A stretch of DNA of 64,000 bases from positions 233,001-297,000 of the forward strand of contig CAZPUQ010000004.1 of NCBI GenBank assembly GCA_964589785.1, written 5' to 3'. Under the pieces are notes generated by a model. That model was not told where the DNA came from. It searched no databases and saw nothing but the letters and a program-made list of their open reading frames with translations. This DNA comes from JAGVSR01 sp964589785. GTDB taxonomy: Bacteria; Pseudomonadota; Alphaproteobacteria; Rhizobiales; Hyphomicrobiaceae. A program made the position numbers and the translations under genes. Below, piece after piece: positions 52,484 to 62,069 of the stretch (positions are counted from its first letter, which is position 1; each line of letters starts with the position of its first letter).

Positions 52484-53371
52484 CTAGACTGTCTTGCGGT
52501 CGATGCGATCCAGGCAGGTTGCGACACCTTCGGTCCAGTCCGGCAGCCGAAGGCCGAAGACCTGCTCGAGCTTGCCGCAGTCGAGCCGCGAGTTCGCCGG
52601 ACGGCGCGCAGGCAGCGGATAGTCGCGTGTTGCGATCCCGCGCACCGTGGGCACGCGGCGGCCGCGCGCCGCCTCGCGGCGGAAGATCTCTCGCGCAAAT
52701 CCGCACCACGTGGTCGCGCCGCTCGCGGTCACGTGATAGAGGCCGGACACGTCGTCCGATGCCGCCGGATCACACAGGCGATCCGCGATTGCAACGATTG
52801 CCGCGGCCAGGTGCGGCGCATAGGTCGGGGCGCCGTGCTGATCGTCCACAACGCCGATCTCGTCGCGCGTTTCAGCGAGCCTCAGCATCGTCTTCAGGAA
52901 GTTCGTGCCGGCAGGGCCGAACACCCAGCTCGTGCGCAGGATCACGTGCTCTGGAGAGAGCCGCGCGACCTGCGCCTCGCCGGCAAGCTTCGAGCGGCCA
53001 TAGACGCTGAGCGGTGCGGTCCGGTCCGTCTCGACGTAAGGGGACGCCTTTTCCCCGTCGAAGACGTAGTCGGTCGAGATATGAATGACAGGGACGGAGG
53101 CCAGCGCTGAGGCCGCCGCGACGATGCCGGCGCCCTCGGCGTTGACGCGAAACGCCTGTTCGGGCTCGCTCTCCGCCTTGTCGACCGCCGTGTAGGCGGC
53201 CGCATTGACGACGACGTCGGGCTGATGGTGCGCCAGCGCGCGTCCGATGCCGGAGGGATCGGTGATGTCGAGCTCCGGACGTCCGAGGCTGATGACCTCG
53301 AGCACGCCTCCCGACATTTCGGTCAGCGCCGAGGCGATCTGGCCCTGCGCTCCCGTGGCGAGGATCTTCAT
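52484..53371 (-). CDS. rfbD: dTDP-4-dehydrorhamnose reductase
   Basis: This 295-residue short-chain dehydrogenase performs the last step of dTDP-L-rhamnose synthesis. The NAD(P) motif is in KILATGAQGQIASAL, and the catalytic YGRSKLAGE and family segment STDYVFDGEKASPY are visible. Its start overlaps the rfbB stop by four bases. rfbA and rfbC are not in the window. Confidence 0.94.
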   Translation of the reverse strand: MKILATGAQGQIASALTEMSGGVLEVISLGRPELDITDPSGIGRALAHHQPDVVVNAAAYTAVDKAESEPEQAFRVNAEGAGIVAAASALASVPVIHISTDYVFDGEKASPYVETDRTAPLSVYGRSKLAGEAQVARLSPEHVILRTSWVFGPAGTNFLKTMLRLAETRDEIGVVDDQHGAPTYAPHLAAAIVAIADRLCDPAASDDVSGLYHVTASGATTWCGFAREIFRREAARGRRVPTVRGIATRDYPLPARRPANSRLDCGKLEQVFGLRLPDWTEGVATCLDRIDRKTV

Positions 53372-54444
53372 GGCGTGCCGGAGACCGCGTTCCGGGCGGC
53401 CGCGAGCCCCAGGCGCTCGCCCGCGTAGACCTTCTCCCGCAAGGGGCGCCACCACGCCTCGTTGGCGAGGTACCAGTCGACCGTGCGCGCGATCCCGCTC
53501 TCGAAGTTTTCCTTGGCCCGCCAGCCGAGCTCGGTCTCGAGCTTGGTGGCGTCGATGGCGTAGCGCTTGTCGTGCCCCGGCCGGTCCGTGACGTAGGCCA
53601 CCAGACGGGCGTGCGGCGCGCCCCCGGGCCTCAGCCCATCGAGAAGGGCGCAGATGCGGCCGACGACATCGAGGTTGCTGCGCTCGTTGCGCCCGCCGAC
53701 GTTGTATTTCTCGCCGAGACGGCCGCGCTCGAGGACCGTCAGCAGCGCGCGCGCGTGGTCGTCGACATAAAGCCAATCGCGGATGTTCAATCCGTCGCCG
53801 TAGACCGGCAGCGCCTGCCCGTGCAGGGCATTGAGGATCATGAGCGGGATCAGCTTCTCGGGGAACTGGTAGGGTCCGTAGTTGTTCGAGCAGTTGGAAA
53901 TGACGGCCGGAAACCCATAAGTGCGGTGCCACGCCTGCACCAGATGGTCGGAGGCCGCCTTGCTCGCCGAGTAGGGAGAGCTCGGATCGTAGGCCGTCTC
54001 CTCGCGGAAGAGGCCTTCGGCTCCGAGAGAGCCATAGACCTCGTCGGTCGAGATGTGGAGGAAGCGGAACGCCGCCTTCCGGTCGGGCGGCAGCGTGCTC
54101 CAGTAGCGGCGCGCGGCTTCCAGCAGCACGTAGGTCCCAACGACATTCGTCGCGACGAAGGCGCCGGCTCCGGTGATCGAGCGGTCGACATGGCTCTCCG
54201 CCGCGAGGTGCATGACGGCGTCCGGCTGGAAGCCCTCGAACGCCGCGGCCATCGCCGCGCCGTCACAAATGTCCGCCTTCAGGAAGCGATAGCCGGGACG
54301 GGCCGCGACCGGCTCGAGCGACTGAAGATTGGCCGCATAGGTGAGCTTGTCGATATTGAGGACGTCGAAGCCCTTCTCTCCCACGAGGTAGCGGCACACG
54401 GCCGAGCCGATGAACCCGGCGCCCCCCGTCACGATCACCCGCAT
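53368..54444 (-). CDS. rfbB: dTDP-glucose 4,6-dehydratase
   Basis: This 358-residue enzyme makes dTDP-4-keto-6-deoxyglucose. The Rossmann motif VTGGAGFIGSAVCRYL, HLAAESHVDRSI, the catalytic YSASKAASDHLV and NNYGPYQFPEKLIPL are diagnostic. It is co-translated with rfbD. The pair provides sugars for surface polysaccharide or glycosylation. Confidence 0.96.
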   Translation of the reverse strand: MRVIVTGGAGFIGSAVCRYLVGEKGFDVLNIDKLTYAANLQSLEPVAARPGYRFLKADICDGAAMAAAFEGFQPDAVMHLAAESHVDRSITGAGAFVATNVVGTYVLLEAARRYWSTLPPDRKAAFRFLHISTDEVYGSLGAEGLFREETAYDPSSPYSASKAASDHLVQAWHRTYGFPAVISNCSNNYGPYQFPEKLIPLMILNALHGQALPVYGDGLNIRDWLYVDDHARALLTVLERGRLGEKYNVGGRNERSNLDVVGRICALLDGLRPGGAPHARLVAYVTDRPGHDKRYAIDATKLETELGWRAKENFESGIARTVDWYLANEAWWRPLREKVYAGERLGLAAARNAVSGTP

Positions 54445-54534
54445 GACGTCCCCTTCCCCTCAAACTCTATCCGGCGCCCGCCGGCCGCGACCCGTCCGTG
54501 CGCGCCTCATCACGGCACGGACAGCCTCGTTCAG

Positions 54535-55557
54535 CTAGACGGCATAATACCGCCGATACCAATCGACGAAAGCCCGCACGCCGTCCTTGACCGGCGTGGC
54601 CGGCTTGTAGCCGACGGCAGCGACGAGCGCGGAGACATCGGCGTAGGTATCGGGCACGTCGCCGGGCTGGAGCGGCAAAAGCTCCTTGACGGCCGTCTTG
54701 CCCAGCGCCTCCTCGATGGCCGCGATGTAGGCGCCGAGCGGCACGGGCGCATTGTTGCCGATGTTGAAAATGCGAAAGGGCGCATTCGACGTCGCGGGAT
54801 CTGGATCGTCGCTGCGCCATTCCGGGTTGGGGGCCGCGATCTGGTCGGAGGCGCGGATCACGCCCTCGACGATATCGTCGACGTAGGTGAAGTCGCGCGT
54901 GTGGTTGCCGTGGTTGAAGACCTTGATGGGCTTGCCCTCAAGGATGTTGCGCGTGAAGAGAAACAGCGCCATGTCCGGACGGCCCCAGGGCCCGTAGACC
55001 GTGAAGAAGCGCAGGCCCGTCGTCGGGAGGCGGAAGAGATGGCTGTAGGCGTGCGCCATCAGTTCGTTGGCGCGCTTCGTCGCGGCGTAGAACTGGAGCG
55101 GATGATCGACGCCGTCATGCTCCGAGAACGGCATCTTCGTGTTGGCGCCGTAGACGCTCGACGTGGAGGCATAGGTGAGGTGCGGCACGCCGGTGTGCCG
55201 GCAGGCCTCCAGGATGTTCGTGAACGCGACGAGGTTCGACTGCACGTAGTCGTGCGGGTTCTCGATCGAATGGCGCACGCCGGCCTGGGCGGCGAGGTGG
55301 ATGACGCGGTCGAACCGATGCGCCTGAAAGCAGCGGGTGACCGCGTCGCTGACGGCCAGGTCCGCGCGGATGAAGGACCAGGCGCCGTTCGCCTGGCGCG
55401 CCGTCTTGTCCAGCTCGGCGAGACGGGCCTCCTTCAATGTCGGATCGTAGTAGTCGTTGACGTTGTCGAAGCCGACGACCTCGTCGCCGCGCTCGATCAG
55501 CCGCCTGGCGGTGTGAAACCCGATAAAGCCCGCGGCTCCGGTGACGAGAACCTTCAT
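54535..55557 (-). CDS. NAD-dependent epimerase, UDP-glucuronate 4-epimerase type
   Basis: This 340-residue extended short-chain dehydrogenase opens MKVLVTGAAGFIGFHTARRL and contains NDYYDPTLKEARL, HLAAQAGVRHSIENPHDY and the catalytic YAATKRAN. These match the LpsL/Gla-type uronate epimerases rather than GalE. It is adjacent to rfbB on the same strand and complements the UDP-sugar dehydrogenase at 50523. Confidence 0.92.
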   Translation of the reverse strand: MKVLVTGAAGFIGFHTARRLIERGDEVVGFDNVNDYYDPTLKEARLAELDKTARQANGAWSFIRADLAVSDAVTRCFQAHRFDRVIHLAAQAGVRHSIENPHDYVQSNLVAFTNILEACRHTGVPHLTYASTSSVYGANTKMPFSEHDGVDHPLQFYAATKRANELMAHAYSHLFRLPTTGLRFFTVYGPWGRPDMALFLFTRNILEGKPIKVFNHGNHTRDFTYVDDIVEGVIRASDQIAAPNPEWRSDDPDPATSNAPFRIFNIGNNAPVPLGAYIAAIEEALGKTAVKELLPLQPGDVPDTYADVSALVAAVGYKPATPVKDGVRAFVDWYRRYYAV

Positions 55558-55917
55558 GCGCCCTGCCCGATCTCGCGCTTCAGGAATCGTGCGTGACAAC
55601 GATCTGCGCGATTGCGGCACCGGACGCAAGCAGGCGATGGCCTCGGCCGCGCACGACCTCATGGCCACCCAACTTGTATGTCGGACCCCCGTTGCCGGCG
55701 GGCCGATGTCGTCTGCGGGAGCGGATCAGTGCCGTGCCCCACGAGGGTGTCGCGACAGACTTGTGGACGGCGGGCGCGGCCGGCTTGCCCCGGGCTACAA
55801 GCCACCGGCTACTCGACCCTCGACATTGACGACTGATTCGGTCCGACGTTGTGAGCGTGACCAGGGCTTGGGGCTGTAGCTGATAGGCCAGCCCCGTGGC
55901 GCCCGCGCAGAGGGTTT
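55558..55917 (+). promoter_or_regulatory. upstream region of the lasso-peptide operon
   Basis: This 360-base gap has no supported gene. It should carry the promoter of the lasso operon; a TTGACG at 55826-55831 is followed 17 bases later by TTGTGA, a weak -10 match. AGAGGG lies just before the first start codon. No second precursor peptide was found here on either strand. Confidence 0.35.
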
Positions 55918-57147
55918 ATGACGACAGTTGCAGTCAGTGCCCAAGTCGGGGGCTGTCCCGCAGGGGATGCCGGTCAACCGGACGGCGCGCACGGCGGCCC
56001 GTGGACATCCGCGGCCTTCGACGATTTGATCGCCGCCCTGTTGCGAGGAGAATCTCGCATCGAGGTTGCCCGCCTCGCCAGCGCCGACATCGACCATTTC
56101 GTTGATCGAGGCTGGTTTCATAACGTCCTGCCCCTGCTTTTTGAGAAGCTGGCCCATTGCAGGACGGCGCCGGCTCTGGTGGCCAGATTGCGCCAGGAGA
56201 GCCTGGGGCAGGGGATGTGGGAGTTGCGTCATCAGATCGTGCTGCAGACCCTCGCTCAGAGTCTCAAGAGCGCGGATGTGGAAGCCATCTGCTTCAAGGG
56301 ATCGGCCCTCGCGTATGATATCTATCCCAAGCCCTATCTCAGAACGCGCTGCGACAGCGATCTCCTCGTCCAATCGAGTGATCTTGAGACCTGTCGCCAG
56401 TGCCTGACAAGTCTAGGCTTCGTTCGCGGCACAGCCCTTCCAGGGGAATGGGTCAGCAATGAAGAGGCGTGGACGCTGCGTCATCAAGACGGGTCGCAGC
56501 ACACCATCGACCTTCATTGGCAGATCAACAATGCGAGGCGCCTCGCGCAGGTGTTGTCCTGGCAGGAGATGCGATCATCGGCCCGGCCGCTCGCCGCGGT
56601 CGGCGGCCTGCTGGTGCCGGATCGCGCAATCGCCCTGTTGATCGCGTGCATGCATCGCGGCGTCCATCGGGACGAGATCAAGGTTTCCACCAACGGCCGA
56701 AGCCATGGTGGCGAGCGCTTGTTCTGGCTCTATGACGTTCATCTGTTGACCCAACAGCTGGGTTCCCAGGAGTGGCAACAATTCTGTGTCCTTGCGCAGG
56801 CCAAGGGACTTGCTGCGACCGCTGGCGAGACGCTGGCTCTATCGCGCTCCTATTTGCGCAGCGTCATCCCTCAACCAGTTGTCGAGGTCTTGGCGCGCAG
56901 CGGTCATCGCGGATCCGCCGACCGCTACCTCACAGCAACCCGGCGTCGGCGCGAGTTTCTCAATATTCTCGCAATCGAGGATGTGCGTGGGAAGATCCAA
57001 TGTACTCAAGAAATCCTGTTGCCGCCGAAGTCCTATCTCTTGCGCAAGTATCCCCATGCGCGCGTGACATGGGCGCCCTGGTTGCATGTCCGGCGTTGGA
57101 CCGAGGGGAGCCTCAAGCGTCTTAAGCCGCGGAAAGCCTGCCCATGA
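55918..57147 (+). CDS. nucleotidyltransferase family protein (lasso cluster tailoring enzyme)
   Basis: This 409-residue protein has the nucleotidyltransferase-fold signature: FKGSALAYDIYPKPY followed by the metal-binding TRCDSDLLVQ (two Asp). Homologues (NTP_transf_5 family) occur in lasso clusters together with HPr-kinase-like proteins, where one was linked to sugar addition on the phosphorylated peptide. It is the first gene of the cluster and its stop overlaps the exporter ATG. Confidence 0.85.
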   Translation: MTTVAVSAQVGGCPAGDAGQPDGAHGGPWTSAAFDDLIAALLRGESRIEVARLASADIDHFVDRGWFHNVLPLLFEKLAHCRTAPALVARLRQESLGQGMWELRHQIVLQTLAQSLKSADVEAICFKGSALAYDIYPKPYLRTRCDSDLLVQSSDLETCRQCLTSLGFVRGTALPGEWVSNEEAWTLRHQDGSQHTIDLHWQINNARRLAQVLSWQEMRSSARPLAAVGGLLVPDRAIALLIACMHRGVHRDEIKVSTNGRSHGGERLFWLYDVHLLTQQLGSQEWQQFCVLAQAKGLAATAGETLALSRSYLRSVIPQPVVEVLARSGHRGSADRYLTATRRRREFLNILAIEDVRGKIQCTQEILLPPKSYLLRKYPHARVTWAPWLHVRRWTEGSLKRLKPRKACP

Positions 57148-58799
57148 AGATCGGATCGGTGATGCATTACGCCGGACCGTATCGCTGGCGGCTGGCGGGT
57201 GCCGGACTTCTCAGCATCCTTGAAGCCGGGACGATGCTGGCATTCCCCTGGTTCGCAGGCCAGGCAGCCCACGCCACCCTGTCGACTCAAGGGGCCACGT
57301 CCGGCTCACTCGTCCTTCCCCTCGTCGGACTGCTGGCTGCTCAGGCCATTCTTCGGTTTGCCAGCCGCTTCATCGCGTCGGCGGTCGCCGCCGACATTCT
57401 GGCGGACCTGCGCAATCGGGTGTTCGACCATCTCCAGGCTCTTCCGCTCGCGTTCCACCATCGTCACCGCCAGGGCGAGACCCTCGCGCTTCTGACCCAC
57501 GACGTGGGCATCCTGAGCGGCTTCATCTCCGGCACGCTCGTGCAGCTCGTTCCTCTCTGCATCACGGCGGCGGGCGCCGTGGTGCTGATGCTCCATCTCG
57601 ATGCGATCCTTGCGCTCGTCGTGGCCGCGCTCGTGCCTCTGTACTACCTGATCCTGAAGCTCATCGGGCGTCGGCTGCGAGACTTGGCGCAAAAGGCGCG
57701 CGGTGCGGAAGCGAGCCTGCTCGCGACGACCGAGGAGAGCCTGCGAATGCTGGACGTCATCAAGGCGTTCACCCGCGAAGAAGAGACGGCGTCACGGTAC
57801 CGACGACAGACCGAAGCCATCGCCCATCTCAGCACGACACAGGGGCGCATCAATGCGGCGGTATCGCCTCTGATGGAGTTCGTGACGAGCACATCGGCCG
57901 TGCTGCTCATTGCATTAGCAAGCACGCGTTTAAGCTCCGGCGGCATGAGCGCGGCGGAGACGATAAGCTTCCTGCTCTATGCCGTCGTCGTGGCGCGGCC
58001 GCTCAGCCGAATGGCGGGTGTGTACGGGCAAGTGCAGGCCGTCGGCGGAGCATTGGCGCGCCTCGAAGACGTTCTTTGCGAAGCCCCGGAGCCCCGCTCC
58101 GGCCAGCGCATGGCGTATACGCCGGGCTCGGGCGCCATCTCGTTCCAGGATGTGACGTTTGCCTATCCAGGGCGCAGCAGCGCGATCAGCAATTTCAGCG
58201 TCGATATTGCGCCGGGCGAAGTCGTCGCGCTGACCGGCTTCAACGGCGCCGGCAAGTCGACCCTGGCTCATCTGCTCCTGCGCTTTTACGAGCCCGAAAG
58301 CGGCCGCATCCTGATTGACGGAATGGACATTGCCGACCTCGACCTGCGATCGCTGCGGCAACACATCGGTCTCGTGCCGCAGCACGTGTCGCTCTTGAAT
58401 GCGAGTGTCCGGGAGAACATCGCGTTCGCAGTCCCCGGCGCGACGTACGAGAATATCTGTCGTGCGGCGCGGCTGGCTCAAGCGCACGAGTTCATCTCGG
58501 GCCTGCCGAACGGCTATGACACCATCATCGGCGACAATGGGATCCGGCTGTCGGGCGGCCAGAGACAGAGGATCGCGCTGGCGCGGGCGCTATTGAAGGA
58601 TCCACCGATCCTGATCCTGGACGAGGCCACGGCCATGTTCGACCCCGAGGGCGAGCGCGCCTTTATCAAGGATGCGCGTGAGGCGCTCTCCAATCGCACG
58701 GTCATCCTCATCACGCACCGTCCGGCAAGCCTCAGCCTCGCAAATCGCGTCATAAGCATTGGCGGTGGAGCAGTGGTCGTGCAGCATGCAGCAGCCTAG
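57144..58799 (+). CDS. ABC transporter (permease-ATPase fusion), lasso peptide exporter
   Basis: This 551-residue protein has an N-terminal six-span membrane domain (residues about 1-300) and a C-terminal ATPase with Walker A GFNGAGKST, signature LSGGQRQR, Walker B LILDEATAMFD and H-loop ITHRP. It has no peptidase domain, so the leader is removed by the separate protease. It is translationally coupled to the nucleotidyltransferase and is expected to export the mature peptide and confer immunity. Confidence 0.92.
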   Translation: MKIGSVMHYAGPYRWRLAGAGLLSILEAGTMLAFPWFAGQAAHATLSTQGATSGSLVLPLVGLLAAQAILRFASRFIASAVAADILADLRNRVFDHLQALPLAFHHRHRQGETLALLTHDVGILSGFISGTLVQLVPLCITAAGAVVLMLHLDAILALVVAALVPLYYLILKLIGRRLRDLAQKARGAEASLLATTEESLRMLDVIKAFTREEETASRYRRQTEAIAHLSTTQGRINAAVSPLMEFVTSTSAVLLIALASTRLSSGGMSAAETISFLLYAVVVARPLSRMAGVYGQVQAVGGALARLEDVLCEAPEPRSGQRMAYTPGSGAISFQDVTFAYPGRSSAISNFSVDIAPGEVVALTGFNGAGKSTLAHLLLRFYEPESGRILIDGMDIADLDLRSLRQHIGLVPQHVSLLNASVRENIAFAVPGATYENICRAARLAQAHEFISGLPNGYDTIIGDNGIRLSGGQRQRIALARALLKDPPILILDEATAMFDPEGERAFIKDAREALSNRTVILITHRPASLSLANRVISIGGGAVVVQHAAA

Positions 58800-58811
58800 C
58801 GAAATAGAGAC

Positions 58812-60776
58812 ATGAGCGGCATTTGCGGCATCGTTCGCTTCGGCGGGGACCCACGCGGGCTCGATGAGATCACCCGAATGACGGCCGCGATGGCGTTCCG
58901 CGGTCCGGATGGGATGGGGCACTGGCAGGACGAGACGGCGGCCCTCGGCCATTGCCTCCTGCGCACGACCGAGGAGGCCGCCGACGAGCGCCAGCCGCTC
59001 GCCAGCGACGATGGCAGCGTCGTCCTCGTCATCGACGGCACGCTCTGGAACGCAGGCGAGCTCCGCACGGACCTGATCCGCGCCGGCGCCCGGCTCAGAA
59101 GCCGGGCTGACAGCGAACTCGTCCTCCGATCCTACGAGACATGGGGCCGCGACTTCCTCGCCCGAATCGACGGTGACTTCGCGCTGGCCATCTGGGACCG
59201 GCGCCGAAGGGAGCTCTACTGCGCGCGCGATCGGATCGGCATGCGGCCGTTCCACTGGCACTATTCACCCAGGTGTGGGTTCTGCTTCGGGTCCGATCCC
59301 GAAGCGCTGCTGGCCCTATCGTCGGTTCCGCGAAGGCTCAACGAAGCCCGCCTTGCAGACGCTATCCTCAAGTCGCTCGAGGGGTATGATCTCACAAGTA
59401 CTTTCTGGCAGGATATTTCTCGACTGCCTCCGGCACACTCCCTTTTGGTCTCGCCGGGCGGGCTGCATATTGAGAGGTACTGGTCGTTTGCTGCCAGACC
59501 TCTCATCAAATTGAAGTCCGATGCGGCCTATGAGGATGCCTTCCGCACCGTTGTCCGAGGGGCCGTTCAGCGGCGCCTGCGTGGGGTCGGGACGACGGCA
59601 TCGATGCTCAGTGGGGGCGTGGATTCAGCGACGGTGACCGCACTCGCCCGGAACCTCCGGCAGGAAGCGGGAACAGGTCCGCACCCGACCTTTTCTGCTG
59701 TCGGCCCGGATCCGGCGCAATGCAGCGAAACGCGCGCAATCTACGCATCCGCCGGCATGGCAGGCCTCAAGCCCCACTTCGTCAATTACGCAGAACTGGG
59801 TGATTTGACGCGCGAACTGGTCGAGTTGACACTGACCCCTCCGACACCCTTCGATGGCCATATGACTCTCATCCGGTCTATTTATCTGGCCGCCCACCGA
59901 GCGGGCATCCGCGCCGTTCTTGATGGGGTCGGGAGTGACAATGTGCTCAACGATGGCGGCCTGGTGCCGCACCTGATCCGTCGCGGTCGGCTTGTGAAGG
60001 CCTGGCGCGAGGCAAGAACATTCATGGGCAGGCCGCGGCCCGATGGCGGATTTAAATTCTTGCAGGCGCTCAAAATGGCCGTAGCGCCGGACATCCTGCG
60101 AAAGTTGCGATTGGCAGCCGGCTCTGTTCGCGTCGACAGAGATGATAAAATGGCAGCAAGCTTGATCCGACCCGAGTTCGCGCGACAGGTCGATCTCGGC
60201 GGGCGGTTTCGCCAACACTATTTGAAGAATATCCGCCCGTTCAAACCCGGGACCGCCGGGTATCGCGCCGCTTCGTTCCTGACATGGGTCATTCCGGTAG
60301 CGCGAGAACGCTATGAGCGCGAGGCCGCGCGCCTCCAGATCGAGCCGCGCGATCCATTCCTTGACACGAACGTGGTGGACTTCTGCGTGTCGCTACCGCC
60401 CGATCAGGTTCGCAGGGACGGCTGGCCGAAATCCATCCTGCGCCGGTCCATGTGTGGAGCGATTCCGTCGTCAGTTCTCTGGCGACCCGAACGGACGCAG
60501 CTTGGGCCGCAAGTCACCGAAGCTGTGATGCGTGCTGCAGGTCCCCTCGAGGGCCTCATCGGCCCGCACGAGATGGAGGTCCTGTCCGATTATCTTGACA
60601 TCGATCGGGTTGGGAAATTGATCCGTCAGCCCGACTTGGGTGTCGGCCTCCAGCAAAGACATCTGCATCGGCTCTTCGAAGCTGTCTTCGTGTCTCGGAT
60701 GTTGCTCCACGCCCGCGGCGGACGATCAGCGAACATTGGGGACAATCGGAGCATGGCGCTTGTTGCAGGGGACTGA
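58812..60776 (+). CDS. lasso cyclase, asparagine synthetase-like (C protein)
   Basis: This 654-residue protein of the asparagine-synthetase B fold has an N-terminal MSGICGIVRFGG in place of the MCGI start used by glutamine amidotransferases and a C-terminal ATP-binding SGGVDSATVTAL. In lasso systems it adenylates the side chain of the ring Asp or Glu and closes the isopeptide ring. It lies 12 bases past the exporter and just before the precursor gene, and it is the defining enzyme of the cluster. Confidence 0.93.
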   Translation: MSGICGIVRFGGDPRGLDEITRMTAAMAFRGPDGMGHWQDETAALGHCLLRTTEEAADERQPLASDDGSVVLVIDGTLWNAGELRTDLIRAGARLRSRADSELVLRSYETWGRDFLARIDGDFALAIWDRRRRELYCARDRIGMRPFHWHYSPRCGFCFGSDPEALLALSSVPRRLNEARLADAILKSLEGYDLTSTFWQDISRLPPAHSLLVSPGGLHIERYWSFAARPLIKLKSDAAYEDAFRTVVRGAVQRRLRGVGTTASMLSGGVDSATVTALARNLRQEAGTGPHPTFSAVGPDPAQCSETRAIYASAGMAGLKPHFVNYAELGDLTRELVELTLTPPTPFDGHMTLIRSIYLAAHRAGIRAVLDGVGSDNVLNDGGLVPHLIRRGRLVKAWREARTFMGRPRPDGGFKFLQALKMAVAPDILRKLRLAAGSVRVDRDDKMAASLIRPEFARQVDLGGRFRQHYLKNIRPFKPGTAGYRAASFLTWVIPVARERYEREAARLQIEPRDPFLDTNVVDFCVSLPPDQVRRDGWPKSILRRSMCGAIPSSVLWRPERTQLGPQVTEAVMRAAGPLEGLIGPHEMEVLSDYLDIDRVGKLIRQPDLGVGLQQRHLHRLFEAVFVSRMLLHARGGRSANIGDNRSMALVAGD

Positions 60777-60850
60777 GAGTGGAAGCTTCATGCGAGAGTG
60801 TGCTCGTATGATTCGATGAGCAGCACAGATGCTGCGCCCGGGGGCATGAA

Positions 60851-61030
60851 ATGGGCAAGGGTGCAGAGGCCGAGCAGACCGATAAACGGCCGCTCAAGGT
60901 CTATGTCACGCCGAGACTTATTGAATTCGGCGACGTAAAAAGACTGACAGCTGCGGGTAGTCCCGGGAGCGTCGAAAACTGCGTTTCGCCGTTCTGCCAA
61001 GAAGCAGGAATGCAGCAGCAACTCCCATGA
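60851..61030 (+). CDS. lasso peptide precursor (A peptide), previously unannotated-size gene
   Basis: This 59-residue product is the likely precursor. The leader shows the RRE-recognition pattern Y18-x2-P21, L23, G27 and ends LTA, with Thr33 as the penultimate residue as in other lasso leaders. The core is then residues 35-59: it opens AGSPGSVENC, so Ala1 and Glu8 can form an eight-residue ring. Cys10 and Cys15 follow the ring, and the end is GMQQQLP. ATG 60851 is the only in-frame start after the stop at 60809. Its TGA overlaps the kinase ATG. Exact cleavage is inferred. Confidence 0.85.
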   Translation: MGKGAEAEQTDKRPLKVYVTPRLIEFGDVKRLTAAGSPGSVENCVSPFCQEAGMQQQLP

Positions 61031-62037
61031 TTGCTTGCCGGAAAGTGCTGTCGGACCTTTCAAGTCCGCATAGCCAACAGATCAATCCATTGTGGCGAGA
61101 CGCGTATACGTTCGCGTCGTTGCCTCTCATGAGTGACCTCTCCATTCCCGAGCTTGTACGGCTCAAGTGGTCCGGTGCTTCTTCAGATTCGCTTCACATA
61201 CGTATTAGAGAGGATGGCGACGAGAATAGCGTCGATCTCGATCCGGACGCCTGCCTGCGGACTTATGTTGACGTGGGAGTTCCGGAATGCGGGCCGCTGC
61301 GGGACGGAACCGGATTGAGGTTGCGGTTCGGCAGTGGCTTGAGCTTCGCAGTCCGCATCGACTCGCAAGGAGCACTCATCGGCTACACGCGTGACTGCAA
61401 GCGGACTGGCGAATCCGAGTTCCGGCACCTCCTGCTCGATCATGTTTTACCGCGCGTCGTTGCTGCCATCCAGGGTCCCGTTCTCCATGGAGCGCTGCTC
61501 GAAATCGGCGGCGCGGGCGTGGCAATTATCGGAGCTTCTGGTGTCGGCAAGTCCACTCTTGCGGCCGCACTGAAGGTCCGCGGCGCGAGACTGCTCTCCG
61601 ACGATGCTATGCAGTTGGCCAAGACGTCCACGTCGATCCGGGCCATAGGAACATACCCAAGCCTTCGCTTGTGGCCGGATAGCTTGCGGAAGCTGTTCCC
61701 GAATGGCTCCGTTTCGACCCCGAGTGGAGTGGCTTTGAAAAGGCGCATCAGAGTCGCTGCGGCCGCGAAGGCGTCCGTGCCACTGCGGTCAGTCCATATT
61801 CTTGCAGGACCCTCAGACAAACTCGCGATCACACGCACCAATCCAGCGCGGGCCTGCATGGCTCTCGTCGCGAATGCGTTTCAGCTGGACCCGACGAATG
61901 TCGGAGCGGCTCGTGAAACTCTGGAATTCATGCGGACGGTCGCCGTCGATGTGCCGGTCTATAGCGTTAGATTCCCGCATGAGTTCGAGGAGTTGCCGGC
62001 CGTATGCGATGCTGTTTGGAGGCTGACTGCGGGTTGA
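61027..62037 (+). CDS. HPr kinase-like protein (lasso peptide kinase)
   Basis: This 336-residue protein has an HPr-kinase-type P-loop IIGASGVGKSTLAAALKVRG and the following GARLLSDDAMQL motif. Related proteins in Bacillus-type clusters phosphorylate the C-terminal Ser of the lasso peptide. Here the predicted peptide ends in Pro, so another target such as a core Ser may be used, or the role may differ. The first ATG overlaps the precursor stop. Confidence 0.88.
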   Translation: MIACRKVLSDLSSPHSQQINPLWRDAYTFASLPLMSDLSIPELVRLKWSGASSDSLHIRIREDGDENSVDLDPDACLRTYVDVGVPECGPLRDGTGLRLRFGSGLSFAVRIDSQGALIGYTRDCKRTGESEFRHLLLDHVLPRVVAAIQGPVLHGALLEIGGAGVAIIGASGVGKSTLAAALKVRGARLLSDDAMQLAKTSTSIRAIGTYPSLRLWPDSLRKLFPNGSVSTPSGVALKRRIRVAAAAKASVPLRSVHILAGPSDKLAITRTNPARACMALVANAFQLDPTNVGAARETLEFMRTVAVDVPVYSVRFPHEFEELPAVCDAVWRLTAG

Positions 62038-62069
62038 CGGTCAGTTCATAGCAAGTCGAGAGATAAGAC

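Noticed and set aside
55558..55917. Additional precursor peptide upstream of the lasso operon
   Set aside because: The short ORFs here lack a YxxP leader motif, ring acid and start signal.
60846..60950. Second small ORF overlapping the lasso precursor in another frame
   Set aside because: Its product has no leader motif, and the stop-start overlap with the kinase fits only the 60851 frame.
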